64,000 nt of DNA from Candidula unifasciata (GCA_905116865.2 CAJHNH020006623.1:415001-479000), one strand, 5' to 3'; counted from the stretch's first letter, positions 1 through 10,076 are shown. Program-made: numbers and translations. The notes: a model not told the origin generated them from the sequence alone.

Positions 1-228
1 CTACACAAAAGCCTGTCGTAGGAGTCAACTAATTGGGAGCTTCCTTCGAAGTTGGAGTGCATCTGCCTGACAGGCAAGGTACCAACAGTCTGCACACTAA
101 TGAGTCAGATCTGTCAAACGGATGTACACACAACACTCAGGTTCTGAAACAGGACTGCAGTCCAGAAGTGGACAACAACAAGAACTTTCTGCTGGAGTTT
201 ACAGCTGGTGAAAGCAAAAAAGAAGATT
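1..228 (+). mobile_element. GAA-tail SINE copy 1 (5' end outside window)
   Basis: The start resembles the shared motif gtcgtaagagtcgactaa (here diverged). It is followed by the family's middle block (agtctgca.ac.aatgagtcagatctgt) and a 3' block gagtttacagctggtga that ends in a short decayed AAG-rich tail. The same order of blocks recurs eight more times in the window. There is no coding capacity. It is non-autonomous and probably moved by a LINE with the same tail type. Confidence 0.75.
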
Positions 229-819
229 TCATAATTCCAAAATACCCAGTTGGATTCCAGCTGCAAGGGAACTGGCAGCAGACCATGTTGATTTCAACAA
301 CAGTATAAGGCACTGACCATTCAGGAAGAACTCTCAAACGTCTGAATGTAAAACTACTTAGCAAAATCACAAACAGCCAAATCATGCTGGGGTTGATTCT
401 GCAACCTACTGTAAAAGATCTGCAACTGGCCTTTGTTCCTTTTAAATAAACAAGAGACGGGGGCAATAGAGCAGGTGTAAAAATAGGACAACAAAAGAAG
501 AGGAACAAGCAATCTCGCCAGGTGTGGATAATCTGTTCTGTGTCCCTATTCACTGAATCCCCAGTCATCACCACGTCTGCTTATCTTAAATTAGCACAGT
601 TAATAAAAGAGGTGACAGTCAACCTATCAGCCTGCTCAATGCCCCAGACACTAGCATAAACATCCTGGGCAGAAAACCCCTGTTTCTGACCTCAGTCCTG
701 CCAGGTGGGACAAGCGGCACCCCACAATACGTACATTTCTATTTTCCAAAGCATGTTACCAGGACAAGGCACAGACTGTAAAAGAATTATCTACACCGCA
801 GTCATCCAATAGTTCTGAC
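229..819. other. Unassigned, presumably intronic or intergenic
   Basis: I recognise no exon, repeat family or RNA gene here. The overlapping short open frames on both strands show no protein-family resemblance. If the USP34-like gene continues to the left, this is intron. Confidence 0.4.
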
Positions 820-1003
820 ATTTCCTTCCAGGTCAGAGCGTATCCAAGAGGGGCGAGGAACCAACAGTCTGCATATAAGTAAGTCAGATCTGTAAAATAG
901 ATGTGCAGGCAAAACGTAAGTCCTGAAAAAAAGAAAGCCTAGAAGTAGACAGACAACCAGGACTTTCTGCCAAAGTTTGCATCTAGTGAATTCAAAGAAG
1001 ACA
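820..1003 (+). mobile_element. GAA-tail SINE copy 2, source of the adjacent minisatellite
   Basis: This carries the same middle block as copy 1 (ggcgaggaaccaacagtctgcat, then agtcagatctgtaaaa). Its 3' end (ccaaagtttgcatctagtgaattcaaagaag) is the family's usual gccagagtttacagctagtgaa plus AAG tail, diverged. That 3' end is also the first unit of the tandem array that follows. Confidence 0.7.
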
Positions 1004-1917
1004 TGTGCCAAAGTTTACATCTAGTGAATTCAAAGAAGACATGTGCCAAAGTTTACATCTAGTGAATTCAAAGAAGACATGTGCCAAAGTTTACATCTAG
1101 TGAATTCAAAGAAGTCATGTGCCAAAGTTTACATCTAGTGAATTCAAAGAAGACATGTGCCAAAGTTTACATCTAGTGAATTCAAAGAAGACGTTTGCCA
1201 AAGTTTACATCAAGTGAATTCAAAGAAGTCATGTGCCAAAGTTTACATCAAGTGAATTCAAAGAAGACATGTGCCAAAGTTTACATCAAGTGAATTCAAA
1301 GAAGACATGTGCCAAAGTTTACATCAAGTGAATTCAAAGAAGACGTGTGCCAAAGTTTACATCTAGTAAATTCAAAGAAGACATGTGCCAAAGTTTACAT
1401 CTAGTGAATTCAAAGAAGACGTTTGCCAAAGTTTACATCAAGTGAATTCAAAGAAGTCATGTGCCAAAGTTTACATCAAGTGAATTCAAAGAAGACATGT
1501 GCCAAAGTTTACATCAAGTGAATTCAAAGAAGACATGTGCCAAAGTTTACATCAAGTGAATTCAAAGAAGACATGTGCCAAAGTTTACATCTAGTAAATT
1601 CAAAGAAGACATGTGCCAAAGTTTACATCTAGTGAATTCAAAGAAGACATGTGCCAAAGTTTACATCAAGTGAATTCAAAGAAGACATGTGCCAAAGTTT
1701 ACATCAAGTGAATTCAAAGAAGACATGTGCCAAAGTTTACACCTAGTGAATTCAAAGAAGACATGTGCCAAAGTTTACATCAAGTGAATTCAAAGAAGAC
1801 ATGTCTCAAAGTTTACATCTAGTGAATTCAAAGAAGACATGTGCCAAAGTTTACATCTAGTGAATTCAAAGAAGGCATGTGCCAAAGTTTACATCTAGTG
1901 AATTCAAAGAAGACATG
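967..1917 (+). repeat. 38-bp minisatellite, about 25 units
   Basis: The unit reads gtgccaaagtttacatctag, then tgaattcaaagaagacat. It recurs with an exact 38-bp period (for example acatgtgcca at 1001 and 1039). Variants such as catcaag for catctag, agtcat for agacat, and agacgttt are arranged in blocks. The units from about 1191 repeat in order from about 1419, 228 bp (six units) later. The period is not a multiple of three and stops occur in all frames, so it does not encode a repeat protein. Confidence 0.95.
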
Positions 1918-1998
1918 AAGAAGTTATGAATACAACAAACTGATTATAATACTCTTCAGCAACCTTCAGCTTTTTTTAGTTTAAAAAAAAATCTGCTA

Positions 1999-2044
1999 TG
2001 TAACATTACAACATCTGAGATATGCTGGTTATTGTAATGTTACA
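1999..2044. other. 13-bp perfect inverted repeat (hairpin)
   Basis: tgtaacattacaa is followed after a 20-nt spacer by ttgtaatgttaca. This would form a 13-bp stem-loop in DNA or RNA. It lies in AT-rich sequence just past the minisatellite, and no function is indicated. It could be the remnant of a small inverted-repeat element. Confidence 0.6.
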
Positions 2045-2249
2045 CATCAGGTTTTTTTTTTTTTTTTAAACTACACACATAAGACACAAAAACCAGGGCT
2101 CTTTTGTCAGTACTGGCACCTTTCTGTATGCCATCATTATATCAGAGCTACTGTAATAAGATACTGTGTGGTGAATAGTTGCACTCTTTATTTTAAACAT
2201 TGTGGTGAGTACTAATACACAACAGAGTTAAAGAACAAACATGTTGTAC

Positions 2250-2324
2250 CTTGACACACCAGGGGGTCTTGCTGACACCAGTCGACTTCTTGTCATCAGA
2301 TGCATCACCTCCCCCAGAGCGCAT
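2250..2324 (-). CDS. USP34: USP34-like exon e (25 codons)
   Basis: The acceptor is ttgtccag and the donor is aag|gtacaa. The 75 nt are in phase 0 at both ends and read MRSGGGDASDDKK...TPWCVK. A short acidic/serine linker followed by W-C-x-(K/F) matches the USP34 segment where SDDSSED leads into SWSCKF. It is short, so it rests on position, phase and splice sites as much as on similarity. The next exon is not visible to the left. Confidence 0.65.
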
Positions 2325-2403
2325 CTGGACAAGATCAAAAAAATTGTATTTGGGTAAAAGTTTCCTGTGTGTTCTGATTTCTATTTCTTAAAGTATTTGT
2401 ATT

Positions 2404-2580
2404 CACCTGCTGGAAACAAAAAGGCAAAAAAGTTCTGTTGTTCGTCCACTTCTGGACTTTAGTCTTGTTCCATTTTACTTATTTGTATGCAGACTGTTGG
2501 TTCCTCGCCTCTCATGCAGATGCACTCCCACTTCAAAGCAAGAGCCCTTAATTAGCCGCCTTTTACCACATGCTGATTCA
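2404..2580 (-). mobile_element. GAA-tail SINE copy 3 (intronic, no tail)
   Basis: In reverse it carries the family's gcagactgttggttcctcgcctct, the cagaagtggac block and the agccgc...ggagtgcat start region. It lies in the intron between exons d and e. It is diverged, and the GAA tail is lost. Confidence 0.65.
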
Positions 2581-3041
2581 GAGGGAGGAGAGGTACAAAA
2601 GGGAAGGGGGGAGCAGTGTGCCTATACTTATCTTCCCCCCAAAACTGAGGCCCCGGAAACCATACAGAGATACAACCAAGGTGACCATAGGGCCAGAGAT
2701 CCACTGTTGCCAACTTTCCATTTAGAGACAGCACTTGTCTGACTGAAAACATCAGCCCACACATAAAAGGATCCCTTGTCCACATCTTCGGGCGTATTGG
2801 GCATATAGGGCTGGACCTGTATTTTACAGACCAATCTGAACTCGATGGGGGATCTGGTTAACATCATGCCAGTCACCTTTACTTCCCAGAACTTTACCTG
2901 GTACTTATTTAACGTGACATGCTCAAAGACAAGGTCATTTAAAAAAAAAAAAAGGCTAAGCTTCCTTCGGATTTAAACCCACAACTTTTCGATACGCAGG
3001 TCTATCCACAGTGGTTCCCATTCTACTGTTTAGGTTCACCG

Positions 3042-3265
3042 GCTGTAAACTCTGGAAAAAAAGTTCTGGTTGTTCGTCAACTTCTGAACTTTAGTCTTGT
3101 TCTAGAACTTGAGTTGTGAGTGCACATCCATTTTACTGATCTAGCTTATTTGTAGGCAGACTGCTGGTTCCTTACCTCTCAGGCAAATGCACTCCGACTT
3201 CAAAGCAAACCACCAATTAGTAAACTCTTACAGCCTGATTGTTAGGGTGGCAGTGGGTCTTTCCG
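3042..3265 (-). mobile_element. GAA-tail SINE copy 4 (intronic)
   Basis: The reverse-oriented 3' block caccggctgtaaactctgg is followed by tagtcttgttctagaac, gcagactgctggttccttacctct and cagtgggtct, in the same order as copy 5. It has no tail. It sits next to a C-rich run. Confidence 0.7.
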
Positions 3266-3268
3266 TAA

Positions 3269-3300
3269 CCCCCCCCCCCCCCCCCCCACCCCCCCCCCAC
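3269..3300. repeat. Poly-C tract
   Basis: A run of 19 C is followed by another C run broken by single A bases, leading into acacac. Such homopolymers are prone to length error. Confidence 0.9.
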
Positions 3301-3430
3301 ACACACTACGGGGTCCCAGAGACCCCATGGAGTCGGGAGGGGGGTATTTATCTTTGATGGATATGGCCAAAGGCGTATAAAATGCTCAGCAGTAATAACT
3401 AATGAGCAGCAAGCATAACATACTACTTAC

Positions 3431-3550
3431 CATACTCTTCTGTGCCAGTCGGGTACCATGAGCTAAGAACTCCACAGTCTGTAGAGAGTAGTACAGTCTG
3501 TGAGGGCTGTTTGGTGGAAGAAGCTGGTTCCATTCCTCTTTAGTCACCTC
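3431..3550 (-). CDS. USP34: USP34-like exon d (40 codons)
   Basis: The acceptor ttttctacag precedes GAGGTGACT, and the donor is ATG|gtaagt. The 120 nt are in phase 0 at both ends. The reading is EVTKEEWNQLL...LYYSLQTVEFLAHG. The W-x-x-L-L and L-Y-x-L-(Q/E) spacing corresponds to the helical segment after ISDEQ in USP34. It follows exon c directly in frame and shows no lesion. Confidence 0.8.
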
Positions 3551-3776
3551 CTGTAGAAAATAAATTAAATAATATACGTGACATCACTTTTTTTTCCTCC
3601 TTCACTTCTTCACCACTTCGAGTGCTGGGGGAGACATGAGGTTCTGCTTCCTGCTCTTCTGGCCACCTCAACCAGATATATTGTACTGCTGTAAAATCTT
3701 GTAGTTGTTTAAAACTGCCATGGTCAAGGAAACAAACGTGACTAAATTTTCTAGAGAGATATTTGCAAGGAGGTAC

Positions 3777-3905
3777 CTGGTCTGTGGAGATCTTCAAGAA
3801 CCCATTCAGCAGACTTTCGTTAGACGGCAGCATCATCAGCAACTCCCAGACGTCTCGAGACAAGCGCCTGGCCTCGGCCTGTAGGCTGGGCTTCTTTTCT
3901 TTCTC
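3777..3905 (-). CDS. USP34: USP34-like exon c (43 codons)
   Basis: The acceptor is tattcttgcag and the donor is CAG|gtacct, with 129 nt in phase 0. The core RRLSRDVWELLMMLPSN is nearly identical to the well-conserved (S)RRVWELLMLLP block of USP34. A charged stretch EKEKKPSLQAEA precedes it and FLKISTDQ follows it. This is the most diagnostic exon for the family assignment, and it is intact. Confidence 0.88.
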
Positions 3906-4039
3906 CTGCAAGAATAAACATGTCCATGTCAACAACTGTGAAAGACCTCAGATTGAAGCTTAACTGTCCTCACTTCCTGCACAAAACATATAACCCTACC
4001 CTGTCTGGACTCCAGGTTACTTGTCAAGGGCTGTAAAAT

Positions 4040-4160
4040 AATCTAAAAGCTGAACAGGGAGGTGTACCCAGGGATTCTCGCCAGAGTAATAATGAATTGC
4101 ACTTTGCATCACAGGGTGTTAATCGCTCACTATGTGATGATCCTAGTGGGGTCCAATTTC
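4040..4160. repeat. Fragment of dispersed gtgtttatcgcttgtgtgatgt repeat
   Basis: The stretch cagggtgttaatcgctcactatgtgatgatcctagtggggt matches a module seen better preserved near 14180-14350, 45180-45295 and 45550-45660. It is non-coding. Confidence 0.5.
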
Positions 4161-4243
4161 ACTCACTCACTCTCTTTCTGTATATACCATTTTTTTTTTA
4201 AAGGCACGTTTAGGGCTGGGAAGGGGAAGGGGGGGAGTGACTA

Positions 4244-4262
4244 GGGGGGGGGGGGGGGGGGG
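4244..4262. repeat. Poly-G tract
   Basis: Nineteen uninterrupted G, after G-rich sequence. It could form a quadruplex; its length is unreliable. Confidence 0.9.
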
Positions 4263-4375
4263 CCTTGAGCCTCAGGATTTAAGGGTCGCATGATTAGTGC
4301 AGGGGTCACGGACAGTGCAGGTTCCAGTTTTGTTTTTGCCCCTTACAAAACACAAACTTATCACCTTAGTGGGTA

Positions 4376-4640
4376 TTCTTCTTCTTCATCTTCTTCGTCG
4401 TCACCGGCTGTAAACTCCAGCAGAAAGTTCTGGTTGTTTACCCTAGTCTGGACTTGTTCCAGAACTTAAGTAATGCATGCACATCCGTTTTAGAGATCTG
4501 ACTGATTTATATGCAGACTGTTGGCCCCTTGCCTCTGAGGCAGATGCACCCTTGACTTCAAAGGAAACCGACACCTACAACATGTTTTTGGGGAGGCAGT
4601 GGGTCTATTCTTGTTTTCCCCACGATGGGTTTCTTGAACC
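4376..4640 (-). mobile_element. GAA-tail SINE copy 5 (intronic, tail kept)
   Basis: It begins on the plus strand with ttcttcttcttcatcttcttcg, the reverse of the GAA tail. Then come caccggctgtaaactccagcagaaagttctgg, gttccagaac, gcagactgttggcccc and cagtgggtctattcttgttt, which is the complete family order in reverse. It is inserted in the intron between exons b and c. Confidence 0.8.
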
Positions 4641-5099
4641 CACCTGGGGATACCAAAGATTCAAACATGGGTCTCTTGAATAACAGCCCAGTTATTATCC
4701 ACCTGACATCAGCAGCTCAGCTCACTGAAGCAGAGCATATGGGCTGTTCAGTTTTATTTCCCACACTTGTTTTAAGAGCCTGTCATGGAATTTATTATTT
4801 TTTCCACAATCTTCTGTATGAACCGTCTGAAAGTTTACTTCAAGTCTCTTGAAAAAGAATAAACACCATAATGAATGACACCCATATCAATATTTATTTT
4901 TCAAATTCTACTCTTGGTGTCACTGGGAAATGCAAAATGTTTGAAGAGATTTAGCCATGCAACATGCGACCTACTTAGCGCCCCTCCCCCCCTTTTATTT
5001 TTGGGTCGATATTTGTTTTACAGATGCAAAGAACAAATGTGTAGAACAAATGAAAGAATGTTGTTTTTAATTATTCAATTCTGATTCTCTACAATCATA

Positions 5100-5615
5100 T
5101 TCTTTCTAACCCGAATCATCAGTCAAGGTGAAAATACTAGTGTGGGTGATCATGCCTTGTCCACAAGTGACACCGTGATGCCTCAAATCTGCGTTTAAGT
5201 ACCTGTGTATCAGTTTGTGTCTTGACACCCCTCCATGCCAAGATAAAAGACTGTCAAGAATCTTCTCCTGCTGTCTTTCACTCTCTCTCTTTCCACAGAT
5301 CTTTTCAGTGGTCACAACATGTTCGTTTCCCTTTTCTCATAACATGGTCTTTCTAATGTTTGTAATAAGTTATATTCGAAGCCTCGCTGGGTTGCTTTTT
5401 CAACTCCGTCCATTGATTCTAAGTGCTCTGATTGAGCTTCCCGGAGGGAATTTAATGATTCTTCTTTATAAAAAAAAAAAAAGCCGTATCTGACTGCCTC
5501 AAGATATTATTTAGCTTGTTTATTAATTGTCCAGGATTCACAGCCATTTAATAAAACTGGTTCAATATAGCATGCAACAATTCTTTTCCTAACCTTCAGT
5601 GACTTGGATTAATTG
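5100..5615 (-). mobile_element. LINE C-terminal fragment (GHVMRR-type)
   Basis: Read on the minus strand, it gives pieces in the expected order for a LINE reverse-transcriptase C-terminus. First is RKRIVACYIEPVLLNGCESWT, then an eroded middle. Next come KDHVMRKG, VVTTEKICGKRE, and RQQEKILDSLLSWHGG. Several frameshifts and stops make it dead. The same tail occurs near 21.3, 47.0, 53.8 and 63.1 kb. It lies within an intron, antisense to nothing recognisable. Confidence 0.75.
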
Positions 5616-5929
5616 CACAAAATGCAGTTTCGGCCTGTCCTATTGTGCCGTTCTTGCAGATATAAGCAAAGCAAAATTTTCTCTTCAGGCCTATCTGGGC
5701 AGGGGCCAAGTATCATCCAACAGAAAAAATGGTGATGATCACGCCGGATGTCTCGGGACATCTCATATGGTTAAGGAAGGCGAGGTTCAACTTTCTTGAT
5801 TGTCCTGGGTACAAATCCAGGATTTAGACCCACAGAATATTGTGCTCACTATATAAGCCGACATGAATTTATTGCATAAAATGTTCATTTTATATAATGC
5901 AGTTTTAGCCTGTCATATTCTGTTCTTTA

Positions 5930-6060
5930 TCTGTTGAATATTGAATTAAGAATCGACATCACAGCACTTGAGACACTCCCATAAGTGCTCAGTCCCCCCA
6001 TCTTCATCAGCAAGTGAAGAGTTCCAATTCTGATGGTACCAGTAGTCATCTGATTGTTGT
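5930..6060 (-). mobile_element. 3' end of the RNase-H-bearing LINE
   Basis: The reverse complement contains gcacttatgggagtgtctca, then agtgctgtgatgtcgattct and taattcaatattcaac. This corresponds to the end of the LINE coding region at 61,000-61,060 (KSPKCCDVDS-stop). Further copies are near 14.0, 15.2, 20.6 and 56.6 kb. Confidence 0.65.
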
Positions 6061-6234
6061 GTTCTTTATCTCTGCGATAAATCTTCTGTTGAATGCTATC
6101 CACGTGCCAAGATATTTAAATTGCTGTACTTGTCCTACAATCAGGCTTTGACTTTAAATACATATTAGGGCACTAATCTGTTCTTTGATTATTACCATTA
6201 ATTCAGTGGGGATGAATAAGCAAAGTATACATAC

Positions 6235-6424
6235 CACATTGTCCAGCTGTGAACTGAGGTCACTGAGCTGCTCCAGAAGCTTGAACAGGTTATCAAAATG
6301 AGGTTCAGCAATAAGGAGATTCATGGGCAGCTTCTTTCTGTCTGGGATGGGCAGGGCGGAGGACGGGAATGGACCCATCACTTTTCCTCTGTTGCCGGTT
6401 AGCTCCGATTGAGACAAACACATG
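6235..6424 (-). CDS. USP34: USP34-like exon b, frameshifted
   Basis: The acceptor is cttgactccag and the donor is GTG|gtatgt. The exon starts in frame with HVFVSIGANRQQRKSDG and finishes with PFPSSALPIPDRKK...NLLIAEPHFDNLFKLLEQL. Both halves match consecutive USP34 blocks but lie in different frames. The exon is 190 nt, whereas its phase-0 neighbours demand a multiple of three, and 189 would fit. The extra base probably lies in the CCC run at 6374-6376 on the plus strand. Without it the frame is open; with it a stop follows soon. This could be an assembly indel or a real inactivating lesion. Confidence 0.75.
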
Positions 6425-6699
6425 CTGGAGTCAAGAAATCACATGCATGTATTCTTTGAAATTAGGCTGTAATAATATGGCAAATGGCTAACTCTTGACA
6501 CAGATTGAGAAAATATAAAACAATTTACACTAGAACTCAAAGGGGCACAGAAATAGGGCTAGACCACACACCATAAGGTAAAGGTGATCTGTACCAAAAT
6601 AATGAATATAACCACAGACCCTACACGTTTTAACTGTCATATTTAAAAAAATAAAAGTTAAATAATAGTAAAAGTTATATAAAAACGAATATAACCCAC

Positions 6700-6945
6700 C
6701 TGTCCATCGCTGATGTGAAGATCATGAAGGGTCCTCTCGTCCATATCGACAAACAGCTCCTGCCCAGAACTGATCATTCTCAGAGGCCCTTCGCCCAGCA
6801 TGTGACCCAACAACGGGGACATGATCCCGGGGCTGGAGGTCGAGGTCGACTGCTTGGGCTGCTGTTTCTGCAGGTCTTCCCACCAATGGGTGACCTCGGC
6901 GCGGAGTTCAGAAACAAGATTTGATGGCTGCATTTCTATCTGCAC
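6700..6945 (-). CDS. USP34: USP34-like exon a (82 codons), ubiquitin-like region
   Basis: The acceptor tactctgtag precedes GTGCAGATAG, and the donor is CAG|gtgggt. The 246 nt are in phase 0. The reading includes VQIEMQPSNLVSELRAEVTHW, then a Gln/Ser-rich loop, GPLRMISSGQEL and DERTLHDLHISDGQ. It continues in the next exon as HVFVSIGA. The alternation of strand, helix and I-S-S-G-Q-E-L is typical of the ubiquitin-like insert in large USPs. Its first codon is GTG after a splice acceptor, so it is not a translation start. Confidence 0.85.
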
Positions 6946-7966
6946 CTACAGAGTATAAGTGAAAACCTTTGGGTAGGGGGGGGAGTTCTGAAAAAAATTT
7001 TTATAAAGGAAAAGGGAAAAAACTAACAGTTACTAAGTATAACAAAATTTTTATTAAAGGGGTATCGCTAATTTATTATGGAATCAAAACCTTTTGACAA
7101 AAAGCTATGCGAGCTCTGGGACAGAACTTAACAAATTTAATGAAACAAGGCTGAGAAAAAAATGCTGACATTTCATAAGACACAAACTGAGAAAGCCCGT
7201 AAAAAATAACTAGAAGGGCTTTAAAATGGAACCCATATAAGCAAAGAAAAAAAGTGAAAAACACAACAACAAAAACATACTGGGAGCTAGAGTGAATTAA
7301 CAGAGGAGCAACATGGCTAACTCATGCAATAGAAAGTAGGAGATCTACACGGGTGGTTAAAGCCTATGCTTCACTGGGGGGGTAAAAGGGAGAAAAGAAA
7401 AAAAATACCTACCAAAATTAGGCAGCAATTGGTATAGATGGAACCATATACAGCGTCTTTCCCATTTGTGGGGGCGCAGAACAAAATTTTCAGGGTCTGA
7501 CATCTTTTAGACACATGCAAAACGCCTACACGTATCACACACACCTCAACTTTTAATGCAATCAATTCCGTGTGGGGTTTGGGGCTTCCATTTTGTAAAA
7601 AAATTCATGCCCTCTGCCCCCCCTTTCCCCCCAAGCTGCGTCCTGCGCCTTATGGGGTATTGAGCCCCCCCCTTTTATCGGCTAGATAGATGTCGCCTCA
7701 GATCAAAAAAAAGGGCGTGGGGTTTGCGACCTGCTGGAATTAAAATTCTTTCAAAAATTCCTCAGCTCCCAGGTTGACCCGCCTTAAAAGGGTACCAGGG
7801 TTTAGTCCTGGCCATCACCCCCGATGCCAACTGGTCTATAAAAATTTGTAGCGTATACCCAATAGGCAAAAAGGCATTTAGAAGGGGCCTTTACTTTTTC
7901 TTTTTTTTTAAAAAAATTTTTTTTAGGGTGTTTCAGACAAACAAAAGAATTTAAAAAAAGGACATA
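6946..7966. other. Low-quality-looking sequence up to the gap
   Basis: There are many short homopolymer runs (g, c, a, t). No exon matching the part of USP34 that should precede exon a, and no known repeat, was recognised. Quality close to a scaffold gap is doubtful. Confidence 0.5.
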
Positions 7967-7983
7967 NNNNNNNNNNNNNNNNN
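7967..7983. other. Assembly gap (17 N)
   Basis: Seventeen ambiguous bases. Such short gaps usually join contigs, so adjacency across this point is not guaranteed. Confidence 0.98.
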
Positions 7984-8189
7984 CCAAGTGTAAGGCTATT
8001 CACATCCCATTGTGAGTTAATTTCTTTAAAACGGTTCTCATTACTCTTTAAATCGATTGATTTTGTATCACATTTGCCTGTTATTCTCCCACTACATGAA
8101 CTATCAGTCTTAAGAAGAAGCCAACCTAATATCGCCACCCTCAAGCTGATGCGAAACGATACTGAATATTATATATTTTATATTTACTA

Positions 8190-9560
8190 AGACACACATT
8201 GAAAGCCAGTTTGGATTCCGGACAGAGCGTCAAACTTTAGACATGGTGTTCGTCGAGAGGTAGCTACAAGAATAATATCATGAACAGCAATGTGATTTGT
8301 TTACGGTTTTTATTGACCTGGCAAAAGCGTTCAATTCAGTCACCGGAGAGGGTCTATGGATGATCATCATCATTGTGCAGCAAATGCATGATAGAATGCA
8401 CGAATGCAAGATAATGGATAATTATATGAACTGGTCCATGCACACAAACAGTGGGAAACAAGAGTGTGTACTGACAACTATTCTATTCAATATTAGGTTC
8501 TCAGTTTTTCTGTTTCAAGCTTTTCGTAAGGGAAAAACAGGAGTTGATTTCAGCAACGGCATCAATGGAAAACTGTAGATGCTGAAAGCGAAAACCAATG
8601 TTAAATCATGCATTACTAGGGATCTTCTGTTCACTGTCAGCTGCGCTCTTAATGATGGTTCGGAAGCGGATCTCTAGTATATCATAGACAGATTCTCCTA
8701 GGCTTGTGTCAAGTTTCGATTAGCATCAACTCGAAGAAAAAAACACCGAAATCATGTACCAGCCGTCAGCAGGCAAAATGTATACTGTACCGACCATTTT
8801 GGTAAATGGCAGAACATTTGGGAATGTGAATTGATTCACGTCCCCCGTCAGTACACTGTCTAAAAATGTCACTAGCAAAGATGAGGTAACCACCAGGATC
8901 CCAAAACAAGCTGCACATTTGGAAGACTATACACCAATGTCTGCACCGAAGTGGTATCAGTCAGCAAACCAGACTGGAGGTATTCATCAGTCTGCAAACT
9001 AAACTAAAGGTACGCAGAGCTGCAGTGGTTCCAGTGCTTTTGTGTGCTTATGAAACATAGGCAAAAAAAGCAAAACCATTCCACACAATCTAAGAAAATA
9101 CTGAACATCAAGTAGCAAGACAAGGCCTTGGATACTGTTGTACTGGATAGCGCTGGCATTCCCAGTATCGATACCATTGTGATGCAGTGACAGATTCGAT
9201 GCGCAGGTCACGTCATCCGCTTGCCAGACCATCAGCTCTAAAACATAATCGTGTATGGTGAGATACAGGAGGGTACACAATCTCATGATGTACAGGAAAA
9301 AAAATTTAAAAAAAAATTCAATGGCACACTAAAGGCACTTGAAGCCTTTAATGCAGACCACACACTTTAGAGGCTGCTGCACAAGACTGGACTATACGAC
9401 GACCGCCTATCTGAAGAGGGACAGACACCTGCGAGGTTTCAAGAAAAATGACATCTCAACAGCCGAGGCAAGCTAGAAGGACATACAGATCCTGTGCCCT
9501 GTCATCACTGTCCTAGATCCTTCCATACCAATATAAATCTTCTGGGTTCACATAACTGTT
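8190..9560 (+). mobile_element. Degenerate LINE reverse transcriptase
   Basis: Frames read consecutively give FGFRTERQTLDMVFVER, then FTVFIDLAKAFNSVTGEGLW (the RT finger/palm block with the catalytic Asp of FIDL). An eroded middle follows, then IRCAGHVIRLPDHQL and VYGEIQEGTQS. The end is HTDPVPCHHCPRSFHTNIN, a small Cys/His-type tail known from this LINE group. Many stops and indels show that it is old. The central YADD-type motif is not readable. Confidence 0.75.
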
Positions 9561-9643
9561 AAAGTTTCATGACTGAAGAAAGAATAATAACCCCTTCACT
9601 TATGATGGACGAAAAGCGCGTGACCTCGCGCGCGTGTGCGCAC

Positions 9644-9656
9644 ACTGCACACATAT
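9644..9656. repeat. Target-site duplication, left copy
   Basis: actgcacacatat directly abuts the LINE's GAA tail. The matching copy at 12993-13007, actgcacacacatat, differs only by one extra CA. Confidence 0.8.
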
Positions 9657-9679
9657 CTTCTTCTTCTTCTTCTGCCTTT

Positions 9680-10076
9680 CTATCCCCCAATGGAGCATAG
9701 GCCCTCAACCAACTCACGCCAAGTCATTCTATCCTTCGCCATTGCATGGAGCTCTCCCCATGTCCTCCCAATCTTTCTAACCTCGTTCTCCAGCTCTCTT
9801 CTCCATGTGTTTTTTTGGCCTTCCTTTATTCCTATGCCCTGTGGGTTCCAATGCAAAGACATTCTAGTAATGCTGTTCTCCTGTTTTCTCAGTGTGCCCT
9901 ATCCAACGCCAGCGTCTTTTCCTCACTTCCTGATCCACTGGAGCCTGTTTAGTTCTCTCCCAAAGTTCTACATTAGTTATTCTATCATACCATTTTATTC
10001 AATCTATTTTGCGCAGGCACCAGTTAATGAATGTCTGTTCTCCATGTTTCCGCCCCATACAATAGTACTGATTTGA
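9680..10076 (-). pseudogene. LINE ORF, C-terminal region
   Basis: The minus-strand reading includes LHWNPQGIGIKEGQKNTWRR and GRTWGELHAMAKDRMTW, ending LCSIGG-stop. This is the conserved C-terminal tail of RTE-like ORFs, which lies after the RT thumb. It is out of frame with the RT part, so at least one indel lies between them. Confidence 0.85.

Larger units (their letters stand above)
2250..6945 (-). other. USP34: Partial USP34-like gene (five internal exons)
   Basis: Five exons lie in order on the minus strand, all in phase 0 with AG/GT boundaries, and together would encode about 253 residues. The order of conserved blocks fits the stretch just N-terminal of the catalytic domain of USP34, a very large ubiquitin-specific protease that removes ubiquitin chains and is known in vertebrates for a role in Wnt/axin signalling. 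The blocks are a ubiquitin-like fold ending SDGQ/HVFVSIGA, an EPHFDNLFKLLEQL helix block, RRLSRDVWELLMMLP, LYYSLQTVEFL, and a Ser/Asp-rich piece ending TPWCVK. Neither gene end is in the window; the Cys/His catalytic exons should lie left of base 1. The introns hold SINE and LINE debris. A one-base frameshift in the second exon means either a consensus error or a pseudogene. The family call is from remembered similarity, not a search. Confidence 0.8.

Noticed and set aside
967..1917. CRISPR-like array of regular repeats
   Set aside because: Units abut each other directly with no unique spacers, period 38 bp, and the surroundings are eukaryotic. It is a minisatellite.
9636..10076. Plus-strand 146-codon frame
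   Set aside because: It is antisense to the conserved C-terminus of the RTE-like LINE; the composition is a shadow of that frame.
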